From positions 59,579,901 to 59,643,900 of the forward strand of contig CAMZMU010000040.1 of NCBI GenBank assembly GCA_947311845.1: 64,000 bases of DNA, read 5' to 3'. The translations under genes and the position numbers were made by a program. How positions within the stretch are numbered: the first letter of the stretch is position 1; each line of letters opens with the position of its first letter. This document shows positions 11,560 through 21,742 of the stretch, one piece after another. The notes under the pieces are model-generated. The model saw only the letters and a program-made list of their open reading frames with translations. It did no database searches and was not told the DNA's origin. The DNA comes from Poa pratensis (Eukaryota; Streptophyta; Magnoliopsida; Poales; Poaceae).

Positions 11560-12243
11560 TCATTGCTTGGTTTTAGGTACCCATTTCTCAATGGGTCCTC
11601 TTTTGTTAGCAACAAGGGTCTTAGGAACCCAAATAGAATAAGCAATGTAACCATCATAAGGACCAACATATTTTGCATAAACATCCCCATAATAATCAAC
11701 ATAAAGAATGTAGTTGGGATTGTTATGCCCCGCAAAGTCACTACAAGTGGTCTTGCCCCTAGTGGCATTACCACCTGCAATGGAAGTCTTGGCTTGCGCG
11801 GGCTTGGCATTGGTGTTGCTCTTCTTCTTCTTTTCTTTACATTTAGGAATAGAGGTCTTGGCACTAGTGGCCTTGGCAAGCTCAACCTTCAACCTAGCAC
11901 TTTCCACAATAACATTTGCATGATCACAAGAGGGAGTAGTAGTGCTAGGTGAGTTAGATTTAGAAAGTTTAGTTTGAAGTTGCTCATGAGACTTGACTAG
12001 AAGAGAGTGGGTACTTTCCAAGGCCTTGTGGGCCTTGTCAAGTTTCTCCACATCCTCACGGAGTCTAGCATTAGCAACCACAAACTCGGCTTTCTCTTTT
12101 TTAATCACTTTATATTTAGCAAAGACATGGTCTCTATCCTTAATGATTTTAGCAATTATTTCATCATTTTTATCATCAATGGACTCAAGTCTTTTCTCAA
12201 GAGAAGTTCTATATTCACTCTCTTCTTGAAGAGAGGCATTCAA
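11560..12243 (-). pseudogene. Sirevirus gag C-terminal coiled-coil extension
   Basis: About 227 codons, rich in Lys and Glu, with heptad-like spacing in the first 100 residues (segments such as RLREDVEKLDKAHKALEST), then a Lys-rich, Thr/Ser-rich linker leading toward the protease. Long coiled-coil gag tails are known in Sireviruses and are thought to mediate protein contacts. It is one frame away from the main gag, with the shift at about 12240. Confidence 0.7.
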
Positions 12244-14006
12244 GGATGCAATGGTGAGAGCATCCTCTCTCTCTCAATCTTTCCCTTGTCATCAAGGATT
12301 TCTTCGGCCGCATCAAGTTGTCTCAAGAGAGACTCAACATATGCCTTAGTTTCACCTTGCAAGTTAGCCACAATAGTATCGGAAGCAACAAGTTCTTTCT
12401 TAATCACAAGACTAGTTTTATCATCTATTTCATGCATAGTCTTGGGAGTAGAAGATGATACCTCGGTGACGTGAGCCATGAGGCAACGAGCGGTGTTGAT
12501 GGAGAGGTTCTCATTGGGGGATTCGAAGAGAGAAGGAGGTGGAGTTGATACAATGGCCAAAGCGGCCACCTCACGAGTGGGTTCTTCTTCTTCTTCGGAA
12601 TCCTCGGAAGGATACTCTTCTTGAGTCATCAATACAATTCTTGGTGCTTTCTTGAAGAATGGTTTCTTCTTGACAAAAGGCTTCTTTTGTATCATGTTTG
12701 ATTGGCCCTTGAGGATAAGCCTTCCACCGTTTTGCTCTCTATTCTCATATGGACAATCTTTGATGAAGTGATGCTTGTTATGACAATTGTAGCAAGTCTT
12801 TATCCTATTAGCAAACTCCTTCTTCCCACTTGGATTGCTTGTTCGATCAAGTTGAGCCTTTGCCTTGGCCGGGTCATTCCAAAATGTCCTTGTTGCAAGA
12901 GCTATGTGACCATGGAGGGCTTGTTCAAGGTCATCGGGAGGAATGTTGTTCGGGCATGCTTGAACTTCATCATGTTCATCAAGGCACACAACCTTGGCCT
13001 TCAAAGCAAGAGAGGGACCTTGTTTCAGTCCCATGGCCCTAGCACGGGTGTCTAGAGCATTCTTGGTGGCAACCTTGGAGGCTTGCATCTCTTGCATAAC
13101 TTCATTGGATGTCATCTCAAGGTAGTTGTATTTTCCTTGTAGGGCCTTCAAGTCAACGGGCTCGAAGGGCATGAGAGTATTCACATACTTCCTCTTGATC
13201 CAAGCATCATCCACATAGGTTGCCCCAACATTATAAAAGGCTTTGGCAAGAATCTTGAGTCTTCCATACATCTCCTCATGAGTTTCACTATCAAGCATGA
13301 AGAAACCTTCGGCCTCATTGCTCAAGGCATCAAATCTATTCCTCTTCATGCTTTCATTTCCAAGAAATGCCACCTCAAGGCATTCCCAAGCTTCTTTGGC
13401 AGTGGAGACATGTTGAATGTGATGCATGCCATTCTCTCCAACGGCAAGTTCAATCATGTGGAGAGCGGAAGCATTGAGTTGTTTCTCGGCCACCTCTCTT
13501 CTTGTCAAGTTGTTAGGATTCACGGCCTTGAATCCCTCTTGAATGATCCTCCAAAGCTCGATAGAGCAACTGTTGATATGAGATTTCATTAAGTGTTGCC
13601 ATGTAGCAAAAGCCAATGCATTAAGTTTAGGAGGTGGACCCAAAGGGTTTATGCGAGTATGATGGATAGGTGGGTCGGGAGAGTACACAAGGGGAACCGC
13701 ATGGTACTCCGGCTTCCCACCTTCGGGTATGGTAGTAGTTGTGGAGGGATTCTTAAGATCGGTATTTTCAACCCCTATCTTTTTCTCTTTTTCCTCCTCG
13801 GTATCACCGTCATTGGAATTAGCGGAGTCCTCTAGTGAGACGGTCTCCGTAGGAACCTTGCCACTTGTGAGTTGCTTGATCAAGTCACGCATCTCAGCAA
13901 ATTGGGTATCGATGGACGATTTCAATGATGTTTCCATCGTTTTGAGATCGGCCATGGATGCCGAAGTGGCTTGGTCCTTCGCGGACTCATCATCACTTTG
14001 TGTCAT
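12240..14006 (-). CDS. gag: Sirevirus gag (capsid/nucleocapsid)
   Basis: 588 codons from an ATG about 50 bp inside the primer site. The middle matches copia-type gag (UBN2-like): FATWQHLMKSHINSCSIELWRIIQEGF near residue 150, KEAWECLEVAF, and LSNEAEGFFMLDSETHEEMYGRL. A CCHC zinc knuckle, CYNCHNKHHFIKDC, lies at about residues 403-416 and would bind RNA. An acidic stretch and a Thr/Ser-rich tail follow. The frame is open over its full length but its extension is frame-shifted, so full-length Gag-Pol cannot be made. Confidence 0.85.
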   Translation of the reverse strand: MTQSDDESAKDQATSASMADLKTMETSLKSSIDTQFAEMRDLIKQLTSGKVPTETVSLEDSANSNDGDTEEEKEKKIGVENTDLKNPSTTTTIPEGGKPEYHAVPLVYSPDPPIHHTRINPLGPPPKLNALAFATWQHLMKSHINSCSIELWRIIQEGFKAVNPNNLTRREVAEKQLNASALHMIELAVGENGMHHIQHVSTAKEAWECLEVAFLGNESMKRNRFDALSNEAEGFFMLDSETHEEMYGRLKILAKAFYNVGATYVDDAWIKRKYVNTLMPFEPVDLKALQGKYNYLEMTSNEVMQEMQASKVATKNALDTRARAMGLKQGPSLALKAKVVCLDEHDEVQACPNNIPPDDLEQALHGHIALATRTFWNDPAKAKAQLDRTSNPSGKKEFANRIKTCYNCHNKHHFIKDCPYENREQNGGRLILKGQSNMIQKKPFVKKKPFFKKAPRIVLMTQEEYPSEDSEEEEEPTREVAALAIVSTPPPSLFESPNENLSINTARCLMAHVTEVSSSTPKTMHEIDDKTSLVIKKELVASDTIVANLQGETKAYVESLLRQLDAAEEILDDKGKIERERMLSPLHP

Positions 14007-14044
14007 ACTTCTCTTAGGCGGTTAAGCCCAACAAGAGAGCCGAG

Positions 14045-14056
14045 GCTCTGATACCA
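14045..14056 (-). other. Primer binding site, initiator tRNA-Met type
   Basis: On the - strand TGGTATCAGAGC, two bases inside the 5' LTR (14059-15353). This matches the 3' end complement of plant initiator tRNA-Met and fixes the element's orientation. Confidence 0.9.
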
Positions 14057-14058
14057 AT

Positions 14059-15353
14059 TGAAAGGTTCGTATGACACCTAGAGGGGGGGTGAATAGGTGC
14101 CACTTCAATTTTAATATGTTTTCAAATTAGGCTTGACACAAAAGGTAAATTCTCTAGATATGCAACTAAGGTGAATTTACCTATATGACAAGCTAGCAAC
14201 TAAACAAGATACACGAAGTAAAGACTATAAACAAGGATAGAAGTAACCGAAGTGAAAGCACGCGGAGACACGAATGTAATCCCGAGTTCCTCATTTTTAG
14301 GGGAGTACGTCTCGTTGGACAGGTGTGAGCTACCACGAAGGTCAAAACTCAACCGCCACAAAGGCGTCACCTTCTTCTCCGATGAACCGCACCACAAAGG
14401 TTTGGTTCACCTTCCACTATCGAAATCCTTCAAGGCGGAATCCGGAGCCCTTACAACAATGATCCGGGGCACAACCCACAAGAGGATTGGGGGCTCCCGA
14501 ACAGCTACAAATCTGTCACAAAGACAACAAGTGAGTACAACAAGAAGCTAGGTTTTCCCAATGGAAATCCTAGCCAAGGGGCCCTCAAGTAAATGAGGGG
14601 GAAATGAAGAACGGCTTGGTGAAGATGTAGATCCGGGCCTTCTCCTTCAATCCTTCAAAGATCAACGAGTTTGGGTGGAGGGATTGGGAGATCTAGTGAT
14701 TCTTGAGCTTGCAACAATGGTGTTCTTCTTTTTGGGCGAGCTAAGCTTCTTGGAGAAGAAGCAGTCTTTAAATAGGGCCCCTGAAAATCGAACCGTTAAG
14801 TGCAGAAAAACTGCACAGCGGTACTACCGCTCCTGGTCTCCCTGCGGTACCCAGTGTACTGCACCGCCCAGCTGCGGCGGTACCTCGCAGAGGTACTGGA
14901 GCTGCCAGGTACGGCGGTACTACCGCGGCACTGCCGGTAGTACCGTTGGGATCCTTCGATTAAAAAGGAAGGAATCCAGCGGTAGTACGAGGCGACTACC
15001 GCTGGGTACCGTAGCGAGTCCAGAGAGCATTTCTGGCCTAGCGGTACCCCTGGCGGTACCACCAGCGGTAGTACCGCTGGCTGAAACCAGCAGTACCACA
15101 TGGTACCACCGCCAGGAGGAGTACCAGCTGTGCTCCAGGAGTCCCGCTCCAGGTGGAGCGGTACTACCGCTGCTACAGCGGTACTACCGCCAGACACAGA
15201 AAAGCTCTACTGAGCTGATTTCCAGGGTCACTAGCTCCAACTTGACACAATGTTTCGACATTACTTATCTGCAATTGTCAAGCACACATTAGACCAGATG
15301 ATGTGTTGTCATTAGACTCCCAAAATAGATTTTAGAGCAAGTATGCTCTTTCA
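14059..15353 (-). repeat. Sirevirus 5' LTR
   Basis: 1295 bp, TGAAAG to CTTTCA. It holds the palindrome array at about 14815-15195 and a TATTTAAAG box (complement 14766-14774). One small insertion near 15095 (extra ACCACATGGT-like segment) distinguishes it from the 3' LTR. Confidence 0.92.
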
Positions 15354-15358
15354 TCTGT

Positions 15359-16020
15359 TTGCACTTCCTTTGTCGGTTCAGGCATTTGACGAGCTGGCCC
15401 AGCTTAGGCCTTTATTAGACAATCTTTCTGATGACCCAGCTGATTCCGACAAAAGGGTTTTTCCCTGGGGTAATTCTACCTACACTGCAGCAAAATATTA
15501 TAGTTTCATTTTTGCTCTAGCTCGCCAAGACAAAGCCATCGATCTCATATGGCAATCCAGGTGTTTGCCAAAACTACGAATTTTTCTTTGGCTGCTGATG
15601 CATGGTAGACTGAATACCAAGGACCTCATGCTCCGGAAACATTGGCATTTGGAGGATGGCTCACATTGTGTTCTTTGCACTGGCCAGGTCCTAGAGATGC
15701 GAGATCACCTGTTCTTTCTGTGTCCATTTGCCATCAGATGCTGGAACCAGATCGGCATCAGCTGGGATGTCCATTTGCCGATCTCCTCCAGAATCACTCA
15801 GACTCATAAGTCTTTCACGGGTCCCTGTTTTATGGAGGCCATGGCTTGTGCCAGTTCGAATATCTGGAAAATGCGCAATGACCTGATCTTCAATAAGGTT
15901 CTGGCTCCATTTAGTGTTTGGCGTGTTAAATTCCAGAGTGATGTGTTGTTGCATCAACATAGAGTTAAGGCACATCTAGTTGCCCCTTTGATAGATTGGA
16001 CTGGATCTTGTTTTACTTAG
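15359..16020 (+). pseudogene. LINE B ORF2 C-terminus with zf-RVT domain
   Basis: Continues the frame broken at 3525. Shows the zf-RVT fold at LPKLRIFLWLLMHGRLNTKD, then CVLCTGQVLEMRDHLFFLCPF with a C-X2-C and H-X4-C arrangement, then the typical LINE C-terminal IWKMRNDLIFN segment. It ends in a TAG just before the 3' UTR. Confidence 0.85.
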
Positions 16021-16179
16021 CCATGCATTCTTGGCATATTTTTGACACCCACTGAACGTTGTAATCTTTGTAATTCTAGTGGTCACCGTTTTGGTGACTG
16101 CTACATCATTTAATTGAAAATTTAACCGTAGGGGTTCTCCCCTACGGTAATGGGTGTCAAAAAAATATATCTGCAGGGA
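16021..16179 (+). other. LINE B 3' UTR, A tract and second target duplication
   Basis: A non-coding tail with a GTTGTAATC segment and an inverted repeat around CCGTAGGGG/CCCCTACGG (16124-16147), ending in seven or so A residues and the second ATATCTGCAGGGA copy (16167-16179). Confidence 0.75.
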
Positions 16180-16631
16180 CGCCCCCTCCTTGCTTGTGAC
16201 CGCCGCGATGGCTCCCAATTCTGGCGGTCCATCCAAACCATCAAGCATGAGTTAGAAAGGGTGCGCGCTTCTCCACTGGGAATGGAGAGGGCACCCTCTT
16301 TTGGCTGGACTCATGGCTTGAGGATAGGCCATTACAGCATAGGTTCTCATCTCTGTTTGCTATCTGTTCGGACCCGATGCAGTTGGTGGCCTCGGCTATG
16401 CAGAATGGGAATTGGAACATCTCGTTCCGACGAACATTTGGGCAAGTCGAGGCTATAGCGTGGACAGAGTTACGGAGTGCATTACCGGAAGCGCTGCCAG
16501 GAGGTCAAGACCTTGTGTCATGGCACCTGACACCTTCTGGGACCTTCTCCGTAAAGTCATCCTATCGGAGTCTCTTCAGTGGTCCGATTAGAGCATGGGC
16601 TTCCCCTTTGTGGAAGGCCCCCCTTCCCCTA
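16180..16631 (+). pseudogene. LINE A ORF2, post-RT middle block
   Basis: Resumes LINE A with PLLACDRRDGSQFWRSIQ, a well conserved LINE segment. A shift near 16270 moves the continuation (FRRTFGQVEAIAWTELRS and SGTFSVKSSYRSLFSG) to another frame. It is cut at CCCTA by the solo LTR; skipping that LTR continues with KIKIFVWQLLRDRLP at 17967. Confidence 0.85.
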
Positions 16632-17961
16632 TGAAAGGATCAAGTAGGTTGACTAGAGGGGGGGGTGAATAGGCAACTACCAATTTTAATTTTCTTGTCA
16701 ACAAGTTAAGGAATTGCTCAAATATAAGTTCTCTAGATATGCAACTAGGTGAACAATCCTATATGATGAGCAAGAAGCTAGCTAACAAGATATACTAAAC
16801 AAGGTAAGCTAGCAATACAAGTAAAGGTATATATAAAAAGGATAAGCACACGGTGACACGGAGATGATTCCCGAAGTTCACTTCCCAATGGAAGCTACGT
16901 CTTCGTTGGAGCGGTGCGGGGTCACAAGTGATCCCCGAATAGCCGTGATATGGCACACCGTATCTCCTCCACTATATGATGCCCTCGAGGTCGGCAACAA
17001 ACCTTTACAAGGATGAGGCACACTCCACAACCGAATTGGAGGCTCTCACCAATTCCCACGGCTTCCAAAGCCGCAAGAATCACAAGGCCGGGGCACGTCT
17101 CCACAACCGAATTGGAGGCTCCCGGCTAGTCCCCGCGGCTCCCAAAGCCACAAGAACGACCAACGACCGTCTAGGGTTCCAATGAACCCAAGATGCACAA
17201 GTTCCTCTAAGGAATGGATGTGGAAATCAAATCGCTTTGGTGGAAGGGTAGATCTAGGTCAACTCTCCCAAGTCCTAGAAGGACAAGGTGTTTGAGTGGC
17301 TAGGGAGAGAGATCTACCAAGTTTAAGCTTGCAACAATGGTGGGGAAGATATTTCTGGTCGAGGTGCCCTCTCCAATGTAGGAGAAGGCCTTTATATACT
17401 GCCCCCAGATTCTAGCCGTTGCAGACAGGTAAATCGGATAATCCGATTCAAGTCAACATCGGATTATCCGATTCCATCGGATAATCCGATCAGTCTATCA
17501 ACGGATAATCCGAAGATCCTCAGTGAAGTTTTCTTCTAGTCCTTAGCAGCCTTCGAGCAAATCCTGAATATCGGATAATCCGATACTTCCCAACTCGGAT
17601 AATCCGAACATCTTCAGTGTGAAGTTTTCTTCTAGTCCTTAGCGGTTTTCGAGCAAATCCTGGACATCGGATAATCTGATACTTTCCAACTCGGATAATC
17701 CGAATATCTTCAGTGTGAAGTTTCTTCTAGTCCTTAGCAGAATTTCAGCAGACTTTGCAAAATCGGATAATCCGAATCTTCCAACATCGGATAATCCGAT
17801 TTTCTTCAGCAACAAAACTGGCTCTTTTCAACTCCCTTTTTGGATTTGATGCAAAGATGTTTTACACACTTAAAGCCTGCATCACTTGATTCACATGTTA
17901 AATCGTCACTAGTGTTGTTGCCTAACACACAAAACACAAGGGATTAATAAATGTCCTTTCA
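16632..17961 (-). mobile_element. Solo LTR of a second Sirevirus-like family
   Basis: 1330 bp with TGAAAG...CTTTCA ends and a perfect CCCTA duplication (16627-16631 and 17962-17966). The first 60 bp resemble the Sirevirus LTR (GAGGGGGGGTGAATAGGC segment, TCTCTAGATATGCAACTA segment), so the orientation is inferred as - strand, but the rest differs. No coding domain is present, so it is a solo LTR left by LTR-LTR recombination. On the - strand a TATATAAAGG box (complement 17389-17398) lies just downstream of a palindrome array. Confidence 0.88.
17429..17805. repeat. ATCGGATAATCCGAT palindrome array in the solo LTR
   Basis: About ten copies of a 15-bp palindrome with a one-base centre and a CGG-N5-CCG core. 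Between about 17515 and 17800 the copies are carried in a higher-order tandem unit of about 95-115 bp, three times, each with a CTTCAGTGTGAAGTTTTC segment. In sense orientation the array is immediately upstream of the TATA box. Confidence 0.85.
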
Positions 17962-17966
17962 CCCTA

Positions 17967-18455
17967 AAAATCAAAATCTTTGTGTGGCAACTACTTAGGG
18001 ACCGTCTACCCTCAGGGGTGGAGGTCCGAAAGCGGCGTGGACCAGGGAATGGGCTCTGCCCCATGTGTGGGATCCCAGAGACGGGAACCCACATCCTGTT
18101 CACCTGCCCTGCTGCCAGGTTTCTTTGGAACTTCGTCCGCGAGGCGCTTGGGCCTGCTTGGCAGGCCTCAGACCTTGGCGAGTTCCTGGAGACCCAGGCG
18201 AACCGTACCGGTGGGAGGCGACGCCTCTTCTGGTTTGTGTTCGCCGCGATGGCTTGGACTCTTTGGACGATTCACAACAAGATGGTGATCGAGCGGGTGT
18301 TTCTTAGACGTGCTTCTGACTCCATGTTTAAATTCCTGGCGTTCTTGCAGCAGTGGCACCCGCTTACTAGGCAGCACGACAAGGGGCGGCTAGATGACAT
18401 GCTTGATAGACTCTTGGGGACCGCGCGGCGTATCTCCTCTACCTCTAGCAGCTAG
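17967..18455 (+). pseudogene. LINE A ORF2 C-terminus with zf-RVT domain
   Basis: About 160 codons: KIKIFVWQLLRDRLP, then CPMCGIPETGTHILFTCPAA (zinc-binding C-X2-C and H-X4-C), then AMAWTLWTIHNKMVIER, ending at a TAG at 18453-18455. The 3' UTR runs to about 18640. Confidence 0.87.
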
Positions 18456-18640
18456 CGCCGGTTGGCCTAGGCTTTTGTTTCTCTTATTGTACCCCTCGCC
18501 CCATGCTTTTACTTGTTGTTGGGCTTACTTGTGCTGCTGCCCCAGCGCTCTTTCTTCTACCTTGCCTTCGTGCTTGTGACTTTGTATGGACTGGCTTGGC
18601 ATGTTGCTTTATTTATAAAGCGGGGCGAAAGCCTGTTTCG

Positions 18641-19797
18641 GAATGCTAGAGAGCATGGCATGGCCTTTGACATGGCAACGGGGACGTCTAAATGTTGCCT
18701 TCCAGCAGCTCCGCATGATTCAATTTGCTAGTACTTTCTCAGCGACACTGTAAGTAACGGCAAAAATAATAATCGACGGCAAAATAGTTTAACAGAGCCG
18801 AACATGAGTCATGAGTGAATGTGAACAAGGTCTTGAGTAGTGATGCGTCACCAAACTGATTTAGGGAGCTCAACGTGTACGTTGGTGGAAGTTTATGGTT
18901 ATCATGCCTGAGCAAGATCCTGGTATGAAGATGGCAAAGATCTGGCGGTATAATTGCTTGATGTAGCCAATACTTTGTTCTCATTTATTTGTTTCTAAAA
19001 TAATTTGTTTCAGTCTCATTGTTTCTTTGTAGCCCACAATCATCTTTGTGTGACCTGGGTTTAAATTATTGTCATTATGATTTTACTTTGATAATTAATT
19101 ATATTTGAATTTATGGCATATTGACTACTCTTTTTTGTTGCAGCTAATTTGAATAGTGACTCCAGATCAAGCATCTCTAAATAGATCCATAATACACTAA
19201 AATTTGCTCGGTCCTTATTTATTCATCATTTCACTTTCGCGCATAGTTTTGCAAAAACCAAACAGTTTACTAGTGTTTGTGTTCCTATACAGTTATCAAG
19301 GAGTTTTGCAAGATGTCACCATTTTTTTGTGATGAAGGTGGTTTTTCTCCTAGCTTTAAGGGTTGTCCTTCAAAACATATAAGCCTTCAAAACAGATCAT
19401 TGACTTAAGCCCTACAAAGTGAGATAGTCCTTCAAGATTACATATATTTTTTCCCGCCGTCTCTTGTCCCCCTCCGCACAAAATCTGAATTTTGTTGTGC
19501 AGATGAAAGAAAAGCAGGAACATCGATCATCATCTCCCACCAAATCAATCTTCCAGTTGATCCATGAATGCATACAGACCCACCAAATCGATCCTCCAGT
19601 TGATCAATTAATTTTTTACGGAATGAATGTACCCAACAACTCCGTGTAGTTCTTGATACCCACACTTGGTTAAGAATCTATATAAGACCACCGACACACT
19701 GTCTTCCATTTATCCTTCCTTTAAAAGTGTAACCACCTCTCTTCTCTGTACGATCTGCGGGCTAGCGAATACGATGTAAGAGGAGATAAAAACGATG
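18641..19797. other. Intergenic DNA, nothing recognised
   Basis: AT-rich, short random open frames only. A CATCATCTCCCA segment occurs here and again near 22045, but I see no element boundaries. Confidence 0.5.
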
Positions 19798-20123
19798 ATT
19801 TTTTTAGAAATACAGGGAGTCCCTCCCCGGTTCCATTGATTAGATCAACAAAACCCGAAGGCCAAGTCACAGAGGTTCGCATGTTTCAATACGAAAATTA
19901 AAAGCGGGAAAAAATAAAGTAGCGAGTAAACAGGCCATCAGCCAGAACAAGCAGAGAGGGTCCTGAGCAAAAACAATCTGAAGCTACAGCAAGAGAACTT
20001 AAGTAGGATCACTCCCTCTTTTGGAGCAGCATGCGCTTCAGATGGGGGTGATGACTTGGGTCATTTCCGCCTGATCCAGAGTCGAGGTCGGAGTAGCCCA
20101 AGTTCCTTGTAGCGCCGGCTTCT

Positions 20124-21044
20124 TCAGCACTGGCGAGGGGAGGCCACCAGTAGGACCAGCGCGGGGGGTTCGGTAGATGACGTCTTTTGGGATGAGCCAC
20201 TCTCTAGTAGCAGCGGGCTCTGCAGTAGCGTCTCCACCTTTGAACAGAAGAGATCCATCTTCACCAACATCTCCTCCTTGAAGATGATTCTCCACATTTT
20301 CAGAGTGCTCAGGATCATTCTCCAAACCTGAAGAATATTGATCCAAGGATGACCGTTAAAGATTAGGTCATTCCTACATTTCCAGAGACACCAAAGAGTT
20401 GCTGAACTAATAGAATTAAGGACTGCCTGTTTCTTGTTAGCTAGCCAGAACCTAGCAATAGAAAAATAATTATCCCCAACTTGAACCTCAAAGAAATTGG
20501 AGATGAAATGCCAGATTTCTTTAGCTACAATGCATTGGAAAAATAAATGAGAAATTGATCCAGCATTAGAACAGAATACGCAGTCTTCTGGTTTATTCAT
20601 ATGTCTCTTTTTAAGGTTGTCTCTAGTCATTAATTTATTGTGTGCAAGAAGCCAGATAAAGATGTGCACCCTGGGTGGTATTTGCAGGTTCCAAATGCTC
20701 GGAATGAAGACCGGTTGAACCCCGCCAAAGTTAATGATGGCATACAACGAAGAGGTAGAATAAACCCCTTTGCTGTCATACTGCCATATTAGAGCATCTG
20801 ACTCTGAATTCAGAGTAATGCTACTTGCCACACCCTCTAGCTCATGCCACTTTTGCATTAGGAGTGGAGAGAAATTCCTTCTAAAAGTAATTCTAAGTTG
20901 ATCATCTATCCAGACTTGTTTGATTGTTTTGTTCTGTTCATTACAGATAACATACAAGTCAAAAAAAACTGGACAGCTAAAGGGGAAGTACCGAACCACG
21001 TGTCTTCCCAGAAACGAATTTTCTCCCCATTCCCAATGTGCCAC
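20124..21044 (-). pseudogene. LINE C C-terminus with zf-RVT domain
   Basis: Shows ITFRRNFS, a KGVYSTSSLYAIINFGG segment, then IPPRVHIFIWLLAHNKLMTRDNL and CVFCSNAGSISHLFFQCIVA (zf-RVT), then SATLWCLWKCRNDLIFN. The last 60 or so residues are low-complexity and may lie beyond the true end. Confidence 0.82.
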
Positions 21045-21739
21045 CTATACCCAAACTTGATGTTGTGGACTGCCCACATTACTCCTTTCCAAAAGTTAGA
21101 GACCCCAATGGTCTTACGACAGAAGATGTTTGGGTTATTTGTATTGTATTTAGCCTCTACTATGCTTTTCCAAATTTTCCCATCCCCCTGGATGTATCGC
21201 TTAACCCAGGAACTAAGCAGGCAGAGATTGACGTTGGCTAGGTCTGGAATGCCTAAACCCCCAAACTCTTTTTTATGGCAGATCAATTTCCAGTTGGCGA
21301 GGTGCAACTTCCTATGCCCCTCAAAATCATTCCAAAGACAATTCGCCATCTGTGTGTTGATCAGATCCAGCACCCACTTGGGGAATTTAAAAAACGAAAG
21401 GAGATAGATGAGGATGCTAGCAAGGCATGCTCTGATAAGAGTCAGTCTTGCTGCATAGGAGAGGAGCTTTCCTCTCCATCCAGCTATTCTCTTGAGGATC
21501 TTATCAATGAGAGGTTGAACATGCTCTCTTCGTAGTTTTTCATAATGCAAAGGAATACCTAAGTATTTAATGGGGAAGTTGCCTACAGCACACCCGAGAA
21601 TCTCAGCAAAAGACTGAATGTCTTCAGGTTCTAAACCTAGAGGAATCATCTCGCTTTTACTATAGTTGATCCGCATGCCTAAGACCTGCTCAAAACAAGT
21701 GAGGACCCACTTGAGATTTGTTGCTACTGGCTGGAACAT
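20906..21739 (-). pseudogene. LINE C RT thumb and post-RT region
   Basis: Segments recognised: VLGMRINYSKSEMIPLG, FPIKYLGIPLHYEKL, GWRGKLLSYAARLTLIRA, KEFGGLGIPDLANVNLCLLS and HIGNGEKIRFWEDTWFG. These follow the YADD box in plant LINEs; the box itself has been lost by truncation. The frame shifts near 20950-21040 into the next segment. Confidence 0.82.
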
Positions 21740-21742
21740 GAC

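Larger units (their letters stand above)
3526..15353 (-). mobile_element. Sirevirus-type Ty1/copia LTR retrotransposon (Maximus/SIRE-like)
   Basis: An 11,828-bp element on the - strand with LTRs of about 1.28 kb, termini TGAAAG...CTTTCA, an initiator-Met-type primer site and a 5-bp duplication. Order in the sense direction is LTR, primer site, gag with zinc knuckle, coiled-coil gag extension, protease, integrase, RT, RNase H, a palindrome-rich stretch, an env-position ORF, several polypurine tracts, LTR. Copia order (integrase before RT), the long coiled-coil gag tail, the extra ORF and the repeated AGGGGGAG tracts point to the Sirevirus genus. gag-pol is broken into at least six frame segments and the RT motif is mutated, so it is not autonomous. 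LTR divergence by eye is a few percent, suggesting an insertion about a million years old. Confidence 0.9.
3095..16166 (+). mobile_element. LINE B: short 5'-truncated LINE nested in LINE A
   Basis: About 1.24 kb of its own sequence in two pieces (3095-3525 and 15359-16166), separated by the Sirevirus. It carries only the part of ORF2 downstream of the RT core, a zf-RVT domain, a 3' UTR of about 140 bp containing a CCGTAGGGGTTCTCCCCTACGG hairpin-like segment (16124-16147), and a short A tract. A 13-bp perfect target duplication flanks it. Severe 5' truncation plus A tail plus duplication is the standard mark of target-primed reverse transcription. Confidence 0.88.
1385..18640 (+). mobile_element. 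LINE A: 5'-truncated non-LTR retrotransposon, split by two insertions
   Basis: A plant L1-type LINE read in three blocks: about 1385-3094, 16180-16631 and 17967-18640. Block 1 covers the end of the linker after the endonuclease (a NANTAYFHAIANGRRR-like segment) and the RT. Block 2 holds the post-RT region. Block 3 ends with a zf-RVT domain and a 3' UTR ending in an AAAGCGGGGCGAAAGCC-type sequence near 18640. Reading across each insertion keeps the LINE protein order intact. No endonuclease or ORF1 is present upstream, so the copy is 5'-truncated, as is common for LINEs. The frame is also broken by small lesions. I could not identify a target duplication for LINE A itself. Confidence 0.85.
19798..21742 (-). 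mobile_element. LINE C: 5'-truncated LINE on the - strand
   Basis: About 1.95 kb of ORF2 from just after the RT catalytic box to the zf-RVT domain. The 3' end is at a short T run on the + strand (19798-19805), equivalent to an A tract. There is no LTR or ORF1. I could not find a convincing target duplication. Confidence 0.8.
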
